Shown here one piece after another: positions 9,814 to 18,144 of a stretch of DNA of 64,000 nucleotides. The translations under genes were made by a program, and so were the position numbers. Under the pieces are notes generated by a model. The model was not told where the DNA came from, did not search any database, and saw only the letters and a list, made by a program, of their open reading frames with translations. The DNA comes from Rhodoblastus sp963713695 (GTDB taxonomy: Bacteria; Pseudomonadota; Alphaproteobacteria; Rhizobiales; Beijerinckiaceae), in assembly GCA_963713695.1 (NCBI GenBank), contig CAVQMU010000010.1, positions 248,001 to 312,000 on the forward strand, written 5' to 3'. Every line of letters starts with the position of its first letter. Within the stretch, counting starts at the first letter, position 1.

Positions 9814-10096
9814 GCCTTCACTCCATCATGCGCAGAGAGCAAAAGCTCTCGAAAAGCGCGAAAACAAGGTCAACGACCCGGCATTTCTCGAACGACCGCT
9901 CGCACAAGTCGAGGGATCATCGAACACTGGCGGAATATGTCAAGGCAATCACGGCGATAGTTTGTTTGCCGCTCCGCTCTCCTGCCCAATCCTGTCGTTT
10001 AGCTCGCGCATAACATCAGGCTTTCCGCCGCGCCGGGCCTGCGGTAGCCATGTTCAACTTTATTTGATGACGACCGCGCGTCCCCCGGCCAAGCCT

Positions 10097-10996
10097 TCAT
10101 GCGACGAAAGGCGCTTCCGGCGCAACGGCATAGGAGGCCGTCCCGAACGCTTCCGCCGCGCGCAAATATCGCGCTTCCGTCGGCCTGAATGTCAGGAGCC
10201 TGGCGTCGCCCGCAAAGTCGATCCGCGTCGTTCCCGACAAATGGAGCGCCAGCCCCTGCGGGAAATCGACAAAAAGCAGCGCGGCGGTGGGATCGTGAAG
10301 CAGATTGCCGAAGGTGTTGAAATAAGTGTTGCCCCGGTAATCTTCGATCTGCAAAGCGCCGTCGGGCGCTATCCGCACGAAGCCGGGTTTTCCCCCACGA
10401 TGCGATATGTCGACGCCGTCCGGGCCGTGCGTGGCGATGAAAAACACGTCCGCTCTGGCGATCATTTTCTGCGCAGGAGCATCTAACGCCTGATCCGGCC
10501 CCCACGCGGCCGTCGTATTGCGCCTCGGAAAAATCTGGCGCGGAAAAATATATTTAGGGCAGTTGCCGAAGGCCTCGCCCACGGCCAGCGTGTATTTCCC
10601 CTCCTCGGCGGCGGCGACGCGGCCGTTGGCGCGATTCCGCCGCCGCGCCGCGAAATCGAGACCGATGAGGCCGAAGGGCGCGTCCGGCCGAAGCGCCTGC
10701 CGCAATGGGTCGCCCGCCGGCAGGGTGGCGACGACCTCCATCCGTTCGCCGTCCGGGCAGCGGATGAACCCCGGTTCGCCCCTGAGAAGCGAGGCGGCGG
10801 GACGGCCTCGCGCATCGATCCCCGCGATGAAGACAAGCGGCAGAGTCGCGAAAAACGCCTGCAACTGGGCGGTCATGACGCGCCGGATCACCGGGCTTAT
10901 CTGCGCCGCTCCGGCGCGCCTGCGCGCAGCGGTTTCGCCCTCGTGCCACGGCCGCCTGTCGCTTTCTGGCCGCCTGTCGGGTTCGGTCGCGAACAT
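10097..10996 (-). CDS. PPOX-type pyridoxamine 5'-phosphate oxidase-family flavoprotein
   Basis: A 299-residue split-barrel flavoprotein. Family features are AFGNCPKYI near the middle, then a second barrel half with ADVFFIATHG, VDISHRGGKPGFVR and YRGNTYFNTFGNLL with LLFVDF. These match the FMN-binding PNPOx-like family; the precise substrate is unknown. It is probably cytoplasmic. ATG 10996 has GAGGA 6 nt upstream. It sits 9 bp downstream of a glutathione S-transferase gene on the same strand, which suggests a two-gene operon for redox or detoxification work. Confidence 0.75.
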   Translation of the reverse strand: MFATEPDRRPESDRRPWHEGETAARRRAGAAQISPVIRRVMTAQLQAFFATLPLVFIAGIDARGRPAASLLRGEPGFIRCPDGERMEVVATLPAGDPLRQALRPDAPFGLIGLDFAARRRNRANGRVAAAEEGKYTLAVGEAFGNCPKYIFPRQIFPRRNTTAAWGPDQALDAPAQKMIARADVFFIATHGPDGVDISHRGGKPGFVRIAPDGALQIEDYRGNTYFNTFGNLLHDPTAALLFVDFPQGLALHLSGTTRIDFAGDARLLTFRPTEARYLRAAEAFGTASYAVAPEAPFVA

Positions 10997-11005
10997 GGCT
11001 CTTCC

Positions 11006-11644
11006 TCAGGCGGCCAGCAGGCCCGCTTTTGTCGCGGGCATGGGTGAAAAATGCGGCAGGGCCTCGATCCGCTGCAGCCAGCTGCGAATATTCCTCCAGG
11101 GCGTGAGGGAGACGCCACCCTCCGGCGCATGGGCGATGTAGGAATAGAGCGCGATATCCGCGACGGTCGGCTCGGCGCCGACCAGAAAGGTCTTGCCCGC
11201 CAGTTCCGCGTCAAGCGTCTCAAACAGCTTGTCAGCGACCGACTTGGCGCGCTCGTGATCGAAATCCCTGCCGAAGACCGTGACCAGGCGCGCGCAGCAC
11301 GGGCCATTGAAAACCGGGCCCTGCGCGACCGACAGCCAGCGCTGGACCGCGGAGGCGGCGAGGGCGTCGCGCGGCAGCCAGACGCCCGCGGGATCATATT
11401 TCGTCGCGAGATAGACCAGGATGGCGCAGGAATCCGCGATGACCGCGCCATTGTCCTCGAGAACAGGCACGAGGCCGAAGGGATTGAGTTTCCTGAACGC
11501 GTCGCTGCGCTGCTCGCCACCGGCGAGATCGACCTGTCTGAATTCGAACGGCAGGTCGAGAAGGCGCAGCATCAGTTCGGCGCGGTGCGAATGACCGGAT
11601 TTCGTGAAGCCGTGCAGGATCATTTTTGGGGCGGGCGCGCTCAT
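11006..11644 (-). CDS. Glutathione S-transferase family protein
   Basis: A 212-residue GST. The N-terminal thioredoxin-like domain (about 5-80) shows LHGFTKSGHSHRAELMLRLL and the cis-Pro/glutathione-binding stretch LNPFGLVPVLEDNGAVIADS. The C-terminal helical domain has EPTVADIALYSYIAHAPEGG. ATG 11644 is chosen because GGAGG lies 5 nt upstream; a start 30 nt further out has no such site. It is the first gene of a likely operon with the downstream PPOX flavoprotein and is transcribed divergently from a LysR regulator, its probable controller. Confidence 0.85.
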   Translation of the reverse strand: MSAPAPKMILHGFTKSGHSHRAELMLRLLDLPFEFRQVDLAGGEQRSDAFRKLNPFGLVPVLEDNGAVIADSCAILVYLATKYDPAGVWLPRDALAASAVQRWLSVAQGPVFNGPCCARLVTVFGRDFDHERAKSVADKLFETLDAELAGKTFLVGAEPTVADIALYSYIAHAPEGGVSLTPWRNIRSWLQRIEALPHFSPMPATKAGLLAA

Positions 11645-11690
11645 ACTTGCCTCCGGGCGTTGCGGTCCGGGCAAATCCCGGCCAACTCAA

Positions 11691-11744
11691 AAATAGCTAT
11701 TTCGAAAATCGTGTTAATAGGCAAAAGTCTCAAAGGACTTTTGC
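11691..11744. promoter_or_regulatory. Two palindromes in the GST / LysR divergent promoter
   Basis: The 116-bp gap between the divergent GST and LysR genes holds a perfect 12-bp palindrome AAATAGCTATTT (11691-11702) and a perfect 9-bp inverted repeat GCAAAAGTC-6 nt-GACTTTTGC (11721-11744). LysR regulators typically bind such a region and repress themselves while controlling the divergent gene. Operator function is inferred. Confidence 0.5.
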
Positions 11745-11760
11745 GAAAAGTGAAACAATC

Positions 11761-12657
11761 ATGGATCGTCTCGATTCCATCGCCGTCTTCGTCGCCGTCG
11801 CCGAGCGGCGCGGCTTCATCGCGGCGGCCCGCAAGCTTGGGCGCTCGCCCGCCGCGGTCAGCCGGGCCGTCGCGGCGCTCGAAGACGCGTTGGGACAGCG
11901 CCTCATCAATCGGACCACGCGGGCCTTGTCGCTGACGGAAGCCGGCGAGCGCCTGCTCGAACGTGGCCGCCGGCTGCTTGCGGATTACGAGGAAATTGCC
12001 GAATCGCTTGAAGGCGGCGGCGCCGCCAAGGGCGTGCTGACCGTGACTGCGCCGGTTTTGTTCGGCCGTTTGCACATCATGCCGATCATCAGGCGATTTC
12101 TCGGCGACCATCCTGGCGTCGACATCAATCTGCTGCTGCTCGACCGTATCGCCCCCCTGGTGGACGAGGGCATCGACGTCGCCCTGCGCATCGGCGAACT
12201 GCCTGATTCATCGCTGCTGGCCCTGCGCGTCGGCGCGGTGCGGCGCGTGCTCGTCGCGTCGCCCGCCTACATTCAGGCGCACGGCGCGCCGGGCCGGCCC
12301 GACGACCTTGAAGACCATGCGTTCATCTCGACCTTCGGCGTCGTCTCGGCGCCAAAACTCTGGACGCTCGGCGCCGAAGAGGAGAGAAGCTTTCGTTTCC
12401 GGCCGAGGCTGACGGTCAATTCCGTTGACGCTGCGCTCGACGCCGCGTCCTCAGGCCTCGGGATCGTCAGGCTGTTTTCCTATCAGGTCGAGGCGGCGGT
12501 CGCGGAGGGGCGGCTGGTGCGCATTCTCAGGGATTTCGAGCCACCCTCCGTGCCGATCCATCTGGTGCGCCCGGCCGGCCGGCGCCCGTCGCAAAAGGTC
12601 TCGCTCTTCGTCGAGGCGGCTGCAGCGGCGTTGCGCGGACATTTCGACGCAGCCTGA
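11761..12657 (+). CDS. LysR-family transcriptional regulator
   Basis: A 298-residue regulator. The N-terminal winged helix-turn-helix (about 1-60) includes GFIAAARKLGRSPAAVSRAV, and INRTTRALSLTEAGERLLER follows. The effector-binding domain (about 90-295) includes GVLTVTAPVLFGRLHIMP and LDAASSGLGIVRLFSYQVE. This is the CrgA/AaeR-like branch by look. ATG 11761 starts directly at the HTH. It is divergent from the GST-PPOX pair with palindromes between, so control of that pair and of itself is likely. The inducer is unknown. Confidence 0.9.
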   Translation: MDRLDSIAVFVAVAERRGFIAAARKLGRSPAAVSRAVAALEDALGQRLINRTTRALSLTEAGERLLERGRRLLADYEEIAESLEGGGAAKGVLTVTAPVLFGRLHIMPIIRRFLGDHPGVDINLLLLDRIAPLVDEGIDVALRIGELPDSSLLALRVGAVRRVLVASPAYIQAHGAPGRPDDLEDHAFISTFGVVSAPKLWTLGAEEERSFRFRPRLTVNSVDAALDAASSGLGIVRLFSYQVEAAVAEGRLVRILRDFEPPSVPIHLVRPAGRRPSQKVSLFVEAAAAALRGHFDAA

Positions 12658-12720
12658 ATTTCCGCCTTGACCGGCGCGCGTCCCGGGCATCGAATGGCCG
12701 CGCTCAAGCAGGAGACGAAC

Positions 12721-13218
12721 ATGCGAAAGGGCGCTTCTCTCCGCTTGTACTGGCTTGCCGCCGCGCTGATTTTCGCTGGTTCCGCCGCGCGAGCCGCCGA
12801 GGATCCTGTCAAGACGGTGCAGTCCATCTACCTCGCCTATGTCGCATCGGAAAAAGCCGGGACGGACGCGCCGGACGCTTTGCTAAAGGCGCGCTATACC
12901 GACCGGATCGGCGCGTTGCTTGACGCCATGAACAAGACTTGCGTCGACGGCGATCAATGCGGACCCGATTACGATTACCTGATCGACGGGCAGGATTTCA
13001 AAATCCGCAAGCTCTCGGTCAGGCTCTTGTCCCGCGAGGGCGACAAGGCCAGCGTCGAAGCCAGGTTCAGCAATCTCGGAGCGGCCTCCGACAAGGTCTT
13101 TTTGCTGGTCAGGCAAGGCTTGGACTGGAAGATCGACAAGGTCGAAACCCGGGGCGGAACGAGCGCCAGGACCTTGAGCGGCCTGCTGGTCGAGACGGCC
13201 AAGGCGCAGAAACCATAA
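12721..13218 (+). CDS. Secreted DUF3828-like hypothetical protein
   Basis: A 165-residue protein with a signal peptide (YWLAAALIFAGSAARAAED; cleavage likely after ARA). The mature part has the pattern of DUF3828-type NTF2-like lipoproteins: VKTVQSIYLAYVAS, LLKARYTDRIGALLDA, DYDYLIDGQDF and a closing strand KVFLLVRQGLDWKIDKVE. The role is unknown. ATG 12721 is preceded by AGGAGA. It is 63 bp downstream of the LysR gene on the same strand, but the gap leaves room for its own promoter. Confidence 0.6.
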   Translation: MRKGASLRLYWLAAALIFAGSAARAAEDPVKTVQSIYLAYVASEKAGTDAPDALLKARYTDRIGALLDAMNKTCVDGDQCGPDYDYLIDGQDFKIRKLSVRLLSREGDKASVEARFSNLGAASDKVFLLVRQGLDWKIDKVETRGGTSARTLSGLLVETAKAQKP

Positions 13219-13390
13219 GCGATAATTCATGCTAATGACGTATTTCCGGGGCATAGACCGGGCGCCAAGCTTGAGGCATAGTCATTTACTCGGCGTTAAC
13301 TTTCCGGCGGCTGCGTTTTCAAGCGAAGTGGCCGCCGATTCGCGTGAAGAGAATGCGTCAAAACAAGACTGTCCAGGTCCCAAAGCCCGC

Positions 13391-14233
13391 ATGAAAGCCT
13401 CTCTCCATCGCACACTGGTTGGTTTCGTCGGGCTTTTCGCCATATTTCCGGCGATCGTTCCCGGTGAGACGTCGACGCGCAAGCTGAATGTCTTTGCTGA
13501 AGCGGCCTGCAATGTCGGCGACGCCCTGCCGGCGCGCATTGCAGCCCTGCCGGGTTTTTCCGCCGCCCTGGAATCCAAGAAACACGTGCGGATCGTCGCC
13601 ATAGGCTCGTCTTCGACCGAAGGCGCCGGCGCCAGTTCCGCCGCGGCCACTTATCCTTCGCAATTGCATGCGCTCCTGCAACTGGCCTTGCCCGGCGACC
13701 GTTTCGAGGTGATCAATCTCGGAATTGGCGGCGAGACGGCCGGCAAGACCGTCGAACGTCTGCGCCGCGATATTCCCGGCCTGTCGCCGGACCTCGTCGT
13801 CTGGCAGGTGGGAACCAACGACGCCCTGAACGGCGTGGCGATCCCAGACTATGAAAAGACCGTGCGCGACGCCTTGCAATTTCTGAAGACGGGTCATTAC
13901 GACACTTTGCTCGTGGGCATGCAGTGGACGCGCAAGCTGGCGGGCAACCCCAATTATGTCGCGACGCGCGATGCGACGGTCCATGTCGCCGGGCTCGAGG
14001 GCGTGACGATCGTCTCGCGCTACGACGCCATGCGAAAACTGGCCGATGCGAGCGGGCGCGAGGATTTCACGGGCCCGGACCATCTGCATATGAATGATCG
14101 CGGCTATCGCTGCCTCGCGGAGGAAGTCGCGGTCACGCTGGCGCATGCGGTGACTTTGGCCGCTGCGGGGGAGCAAGCCGGGGACGCTCCACAGCCTGCT
14201 TCGGCCGAACAACCGGCGCTTGGCCACATCTGA
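13391..14233 (+). CDS. SGNH/GDSL-family hydrolase, secreted
   Basis: A 280-residue SGNH hydrolase with an N-terminal signal peptide (LHRTLVGFVGLFAIFPAIVP). Catalytic blocks are visible in order: block I IGSSSTEGAG (nucleophile Ser, about residue 74), block II Gly in INLGIGGETAG, block III VGTNDALN (oxyanion Asn), and block V GPDHLHMND (Asp-x-x-His). Such enzymes are esterases, lipases or acetyl-hydrolases of cell envelope polysaccharides; the substrate is unknown. ATG 13391 directly precedes the signal peptide. A start at 13229 would add 54 residues without family character. Confidence 0.75.
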   Translation: MKASLHRTLVGFVGLFAIFPAIVPGETSTRKLNVFAEAACNVGDALPARIAALPGFSAALESKKHVRIVAIGSSSTEGAGASSAAATYPSQLHALLQLALPGDRFEVINLGIGGETAGKTVERLRRDIPGLSPDLVVWQVGTNDALNGVAIPDYEKTVRDALQFLKTGHYDTLLVGMQWTRKLAGNPNYVATRDATVHVAGLEGVTIVSRYDAMRKLADASGREDFTGPDHLHMNDRGYRCLAEEVAVTLAHAVTLAAAGEQAGDAPQPASAEQPALGHI

Positions 14234-14242
14234 CCGACATCC

Positions 14243-14276
14243 AAAAAAAGCCATGCACGAAAATTTCGCGCACGGC
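14243..14276 (-). terminator. Intrinsic terminator of the PsiF-like gene
   Basis: On the minus strand a 14-bp stem (AGCCGTGCGCGAAA with TTTCGTGCATGGCT, two G-U pairs) is followed by seven T. It lies 28 bp after the PsiF-like stop, between two convergent genes. Confidence 0.8.
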
Positions 14277-14303
14277 TCTTTGATTGTTGCAGGTTAAGAG
14301 CGA

Positions 14304-14579
14304 TCAGCCCTTCTTGCACTTGCTCATGAAGGTCTTGCGCGGCTTGCCATGCAGGTTCTGGGTGTCAGCCTGCTTGGAGCATTCGAGCGACTTCTCAGAG
14401 CGCGGCGCCTTTGCGCCCTTGGCGGCGGGAGCAGTCGCGGCTGGAGCGGCGGGAGCCTTCGGAGCGGCGGGAGCAGTCGGAGCGGCGGGAGCGGCCGGAG
14501 CAGCAGCGGGCGCCTGCGCGAAAGCTGCGCCGGAAAAGGCGAGCATGGAAATCAGGGCGATAGATTTGGTGAGCTTCAT
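14304..14579 (-). CDS. Secreted PsiF-repeat protein with Ala/Pro linker
   Basis: A 91-residue protein. A Sec signal peptide (MKLTKSIALISMLAFSGAAF, cleavage after AQA) leads into about 35 residues of almost pure Ala/Pro, then a single PsiF-type motif with two cysteines (SLECSKQADTQNLHGKPRK, closing with MSKCKK). PsiF domains are named after a phosphate-starvation gene of E. coli; their role is unknown. The Ala/Pro part is encoded by short GC-rich tandem units (about 14425-14520), which are likely to vary in length. It ends in a strong terminator. Confidence 0.7.
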   Translation of the reverse strand: MKLTKSIALISMLAFSGAAFAQAPAAAPAAPAAPTAPAAPKAPAAPAATAPAAKGAKAPRSEKSLECSKQADTQNLHGKPRKTFMSKCKKG

Positions 14580-14695
14580 CGCAAGTCTCTCAAAGTTTGG
14601 CCCAATGGGCGACGGCCGCGCCTGATCTTCCGGACGGAATGCGCAGCTAAGCGGATGCTAGACCGGTTTCATCGTTCTGTCTTGCTGGAAAAAGG

Positions 14696-15220
14696 TCATG
14701 TTCCCGGCTTTTTTGCGAGGCCCTCCCACCAGTCCTGCACCGCGTCGAGCGTCGGCGGCAAAGTTTCAGCAAAATCGGCGGCATAGCTCTGCCAATCGGC
14801 GGCGCGCTTGGCGCTGACGCCGATCAGCGTCGGCAATCCCGCGCCGGCCGCCGCGCCGATCTCGGCCAAAAAACCGCCGCCTTCGGCCTCGGCGCGGCCA
14901 AATCGGCTGATCAGCAGCAGGTCAGGCGCGGCTTCGACGCTCTGCGCGAGCAGGCCGGCTGCCTCTGCAAGCGCAGTGGTGTCGAGCCGGCAACCCTCGG
15001 CGCAGGCGCCGAGATCCTGCATCAAGTCGATTTGGCGGCCGCTTTCAATGTGAAGCGCGAAGATCGTCTCCGCGCAGGGAGTCTGCACGATGCCGCCGAC
15101 GCGCAGGCCTCGCGCCTCGAAACGACGGCGCAATTCCTGGAAAAGCGCGTCGACCTTTTCGGTCTCCTGATAGACCACCGCCGCAAGAGGCGCGCGTTCG
15201 GGATGCACGGGCTCGCTCAT
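14696..15220 (-). CDS. DUF2478 protein, molybdenum-associated NTPase-like
   Basis: A 174-residue cytoplasmic protein with AAVVYQETEKVDALFQEL at the N-terminus, a GGIVQTPCA loop and LLISRFGRAEAEGGGFLAEI, features of DUF2478. This family is often found with molybdate or molybdenum-cofactor genes and is proposed to be nucleotide-binding. Its ATG overlaps the tusA stop by 4 bp (ATGA), so the two are translationally coupled, and mobA lies upstream in the same operon. The biochemical role is unknown. Confidence 0.65.
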   Translation of the reverse strand: MSEPVHPERAPLAAVVYQETEKVDALFQELRRRFEARGLRVGGIVQTPCAETIFALHIESGRQIDLMQDLGACAEGCRLDTTALAEAAGLLAQSVEAAPDLLLISRFGRAEAEGGGFLAEIGAAAGAGLPTLIGVSAKRAADWQSYAADFAETLPPTLDAVQDWWEGLAKKPGT

Positions 15221-15444
15221 GACCCGGCTGCCTTGCGGATATGGAACAGCAGCGCGCCGTCCGCCTGGCTTCGGCCCTCCAGGAGATCGCCGGTTTCGCG
15301 CAGGAGATTGGGCAAGTCGATGGCGCTGAGCGGATCGGTGCAGGCGACTTCAAGCCTGTCGCCGGGCGCGAGCGCCGCCAGCATCTTTCGCGTCTTCAGC
15401 ACGGGCAGCGGGCATTTCAGCCCGCGCAGGTCGAGTTTTTGCAA
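15217..15444 (-). CDS. tusA: TusA-family sulfur carrier protein
   Basis: A 75-residue TusA/SirA-like protein with the defining CPxP motif (LDLRGLKCPLPVLKTRK, acceptor Cys about residue 11) and the fold-closing strand at the C-terminus. TusA proteins carry persulfide sulfur for tRNA thiolation or molybdenum-cofactor maturation. I chose the TTG at 15444 because GAGGA lies 9 nt upstream and family length then fits; a CTG at 15453 is an alternative. It sits 5 bp after the mobA stop and overlaps the next gene by 4 bp. The operon context suggests a molybdenum-cofactor sulfuration role (inference). Confidence 0.8.
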   Translation of the reverse strand: MQKLDLRGLKCPLPVLKTRKMLAALAPGDRLEVACTDPLSAIDLPNLLRETGDLLEGRSQADGALLFHIRKAAGS

Positions 15445-15449
15445 GGGGA

Positions 15450-16082
15450 TCAGTCCTCTTTGGCCTGGGCAAGCTCTTCGGCGCGCGAAAAATCGTCGGG
15501 ACGATTGATGTTGAAAAACGGATCGCGGGCTCGAAAAAGCCATTCGACCGTGGCGACATCGTATCTTTGCTGGAATTCACCCACTTTCCGCAATCCTTCC
15601 TCCACCATGGCGCGGCGCAGGTCTTCCCGGCAATGCGTGGGCCACAGCGCAATTACCGGATGCTCCCTGCCGCCCGACGCGGCGCGCGCAAAACCGTCGG
15701 ATGTCCGCTGGCCCGCGAGCAAAAACCTGGCCACGAGATCGCCGGGCAGGAAGGGGCAGTCGCAGGGCAGGCTGACGACCTGCGCGAAGCCCGCCTGCGA
15801 GGCATGGTCGAGGCCGGCCAGCACGCCGGCGAGCGGTCCGGCGTGGCCCGGAAGCGCATCAACAAGCAGCGGCAGGCCGTAGCCGGAGAAAGGCGCCGCG
15901 GATTCGGGCCGGAGGTCGTGAAGGTTGATCGCCAGCGCATCGCACTGGCCCCGCATGATCCCGATGATCCTCTCGATCAGCGGCTTGCCTTCAAAGGCCA
16001 GCAGCGGCTTGGCCGCGCCTCCCATGCGGCGGCCGAGACCGCCGGCGAGGATCAGTCCGAGGATGGGCGTTTTTGAGGGCAT
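15450..16082 (-). CDS. mobA: Molybdenum cofactor guanylyltransferase MobA
   Basis: A 210-residue nucleotidyltransferase that attaches GMP to molybdopterin to form MGD. It carries the Rossmann-like signature LAGGLGRRMGGAAKPLL (about 11-27), the metal-binding region SLPCDCPFLPGDLVARF (about 104-120) and a C-terminal FFNINRPDDF typical of MobA. Length is normal. It is the first gene of a mobA-tusA-DUF2478 operon. The promoter should lie in the 97-bp gap to the divergent ArsR-methyltransferase gene. Confidence 0.92.
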   Translation of the reverse strand: MPSKTPILGLILAGGLGRRMGGAAKPLLAFEGKPLIERIIGIMRGQCDALAINLHDLRPESAAPFSGYGLPLLVDALPGHAGPLAGVLAGLDHASQAGFAQVVSLPCDCPFLPGDLVARFLLAGQRTSDGFARAASGGREHPVIALWPTHCREDLRRAMVEEGLRKVGEFQQRYDVATVEWLFRARDPFFNINRPDDFSRAEELAQAKED

Positions 16083-16145
16083 GACTGGCAGTATAAGCGC
16101 TTTGGGCGATTTGGCGATCAGCCATTGCCTTGGCCGGATATGAGG

Positions 16146-16163
16146 TATAAAGATATGTTTATA
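16146..16163. promoter_or_regulatory. Palindrome at the ArsR-methyltransferase/metF promoter
   Basis: A perfect inverted repeat TATAAA-GATATG-TTTATA ends 16 bp before the ATG of the ArsR-type regulator. AT-rich symmetrical sites of this size are normal ArsR/SmtB operators. It overlaps a TATAAA that could serve as a -10 box, which would allow repression by the adjacent regulator. Operator use is inferred. Confidence 0.5.
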
Positions 16164-16179
16164 TCAATAGGGATACGGG

Positions 16180-17169
16180 ATGCCCGGGACCGCAGCCGCA
16201 CTTTCTGACGCATTGGCCTGCCTTGCCGCGATCGGCGAGGAAACGCGGCTGCGCGTCTATGCGCTGCTGGCCGAGGCGGAACTGGCGGTCAGCGAATTGG
16301 TGGCCATTCTCGGCCAGTCGCAGCCGCGCGTCTCGCGTCACCTCAAGCTCCTGCTCGAAGCGGGGCTGGTCGAACGGCGGCGCGAGGGCGCCTGGGCCTT
16401 CTTCCATGTCGCCGAAAAGGGCGCGAGCGCCGCGCTCGCCCGCGCCGTGCTGGCCGGGCTCGACGGCGAGGATGCGACGCTCTCGGGCGACAGGGCGCGG
16501 CTTGGCGAAGTGCGCGCCGCCCGTGCGGCGCAGGCGCAGAAATATTTCGCCGAACATGCGCCGGTCTGGAACGAGACGCGGCGCCTGCACGCGCCCGAGG
16601 CAGAGGTCGAGGCCGCCATACTGGACGCGGCGACCGACAAGGGCGCGCAGTGGCGGCGCCTGCTCGACATCGGCTGCGGCGCAGGCCGCATGCTGGAAAT
16701 TCTGGCGCCTCGTGCGGAAAACGCTGTTGGCGTCGATCTTTCCGCGGCCATGCTCGGCGTGGCCAGGGCGCAGCTTGAGCAGGCGGGATTGCGAAACGTG
16801 CAATTGCGCCAGGGCGACATCTACGCCTTGCCGGTCGAGCGCGACACGGTCGACCTCGCCGTTCTGCATCAGGTCTTGCATTATCTCGACAATCCCGCCC
16901 GCGCCTTGCGCGAGGCGGCGCGGGCGCTCGCGCCGGGCGGCCGGCTGATCGTCGTCGATTTCGCGCCGCATCGCTGTGAAATTCTTCGCGAAAATCACGA
17001 GCATCGCCGCCTCGGCTTTTCCGCGGAGGAAATCGCGGATCATCTGGCGCAGGCGGGTCTCGACCTCCTGCTTCATCGCGACCTCGCGCCCGGCGGCGAT
17101 GGCGCGGAAGAAAAACTCACCGTCTCCCTCTGGCTGGCGCGCGACAGGCGCGCCGCGAAAGAAAACTAG
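16180..17169 (+). CDS. ArsR-type regulator fused to SAM-dependent methyltransferase
   Basis: A 329-residue fusion. Residues about 1-95 form an ArsR winged helix (AIGEETRLRVYALLAEAELA, then QPRVSRHLKLLLEAGLVERR). Residues about 130-300 form a class I methyltransferase with motif I LLDIGCGAGRM (161-171) and VVDFAPH later. No metal-binding Cys pair is evident in the HTH. This architecture occurs next to methionine-cycle genes in alphaproteobacteria, where ArsR regulators respond to SAM or SAH. It lies 10 bp upstream of metF. Sensing of SAM/SAH by the methyltransferase domain is my inference. Confidence 0.85.
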   Translation: MPGTAAALSDALACLAAIGEETRLRVYALLAEAELAVSELVAILGQSQPRVSRHLKLLLEAGLVERRREGAWAFFHVAEKGASAALARAVLAGLDGEDATLSGDRARLGEVRAARAAQAQKYFAEHAPVWNETRRLHAPEAEVEAAILDAATDKGAQWRRLLDIGCGAGRMLEILAPRAENAVGVDLSAAMLGVARAQLEQAGLRNVQLRQGDIYALPVERDTVDLAVLHQVLHYLDNPARALREAARALAPGGRLIVVDFAPHRCEILRENHEHRRLGFSAEEIADHLAQAGLDLLLHRDLAPGGDGAEEKLTVSLWLARDRRAAKEN

Positions 17170-17179
17170 GGCATTGACC

Positions 17180-18128
17180 ATGCAGAATACAGGGTGGCAA
17201 GAACCGGAGCGACAAGAACCGGAGCGACAAGAACCAAGGCGGAGCCGCCTCCAGCACAAGCCGATCGACGTGTCCTTCGAATTCTTCCCGCCAAAATCTC
17301 CGGAAATGGAGGCGGCGCTGTGGGACTCGATCGAGCGCCTCGCGCCGCTGCAGCCGAAATTCGTCTCCGTCACTTATGGCGCCGGCGGCTCCACCCGGGA
17401 ACGCACCCACGCGACGGTCGCCCGCATCGTCCGCGAAACCGCGATCAAGCCGGCTGCGCATCTCACCTGCGTCGGCGCGACGCGCGAAGAGGTGGATGAA
17501 GTCGCGCGCGGCTATTGGGACGCCGGCGTGCGCCATATCGTGGCGCTGCGCGGCGATCCGCAGGGGGGGCTGGGATCGGCCTATGCGCCGACGCCGGGCG
17601 GCTACGCCCATTCGACCGATCTGGTGGCGGGCCTGCGCGCCATAGGCGATTTCGAAATCTCGGTTTCCGCCTATCCGGAGAAGCACCCGGAAAGCGCGAG
17701 CTTCGACCAGGACATCGACGTGCTCAAGGCCAAGATCGACGCCGGCGCGACGCGGGCCATCACCCAGTTCTTCTTCGACAATGACCTCTATTTCCGCTTC
17801 CTCGACCGGGCGCGCGCGGCGGGGATCGCCATCCCCATCGTTCCCGGGCGTGACGGCGGTGCAGAATTTCAAGCAGACAGCGAATTTTGCTCGCAAGACA
17901 GGGGCCTCGGTGCCCAACTGGCTGGCCGAGCGCTTCGAGGGACTGGACGAAGATCTCCAGACCCGCCGCCTGATCGCCGCGGCTGTCGCGGCGGAACAGG
18001 TGTTCGACCTGCTCGACCGCGGCGTGGAGCAGTTCCATTTCTACACGATGAACCGCGCCGATCTCGTCTACGCCGTGTGCCACCTCCTGGGGGTGCGCGC
18101 GGACGCGGCGGCGACGGCCAAAGTTTGA
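17180..18128 (+). CDS. metF: 5,10-methylenetetrahydrofolate reductase MetF (one frameshift)
   Basis: About 315 residues after removal of one extra G in a GGG run near 17844-17849. It carries the MetF hallmarks VSFEFFPPKSPEM, FVSVTYGAGGSTRERTHATV, AHLTCVGATREEVDEVA, the FAD-region LRGDP, ITQFFFDNDLYFRFL, and past the shift VQNFKQTANFARKTGASVP and the C-terminal GVEQFHFYTMNRADLVY. It reduces methylene-THF to methyl-THF for MetH. The N-terminus has an extra Glu/Arg/Pro-rich tail encoded by 15-bp repeats. The shift lies in the middle of a conserved motif, and metH downstream is intact, so a sequence error is more likely than a dead gene. Confidence 0.85.
17198..17237 (+). repeat. 15-bp tandem repeat in the metF N-terminus
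   Basis: Two perfect copies of CAAGAACCGGAGCGA and a partial third encode a QEPER-QEPER-QEP tail before the MetF core. The period is a multiple of three, so copy number changes would not break the frame. Confidence 0.75.
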
Positions 18129-18144
18129 ACGTTTTGATAGAGCC

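Noticed and set aside
9633..10013. Plus-strand ORF of 126 codons opposite the small membrane protein
   Set aside because: Arg/Ser-rich translation without domains, typical of a random open frame in GC-rich DNA; the minus-strand alternative has a better start signal.
14420..14520. Short tandem repeats that might be taken for a CRISPR or satellite array
   Set aside because: They are the Ala/Pro-coding linker of the PsiF-like protein, in frame and without spacers. No CRISPR array was seen anywhere in the window.
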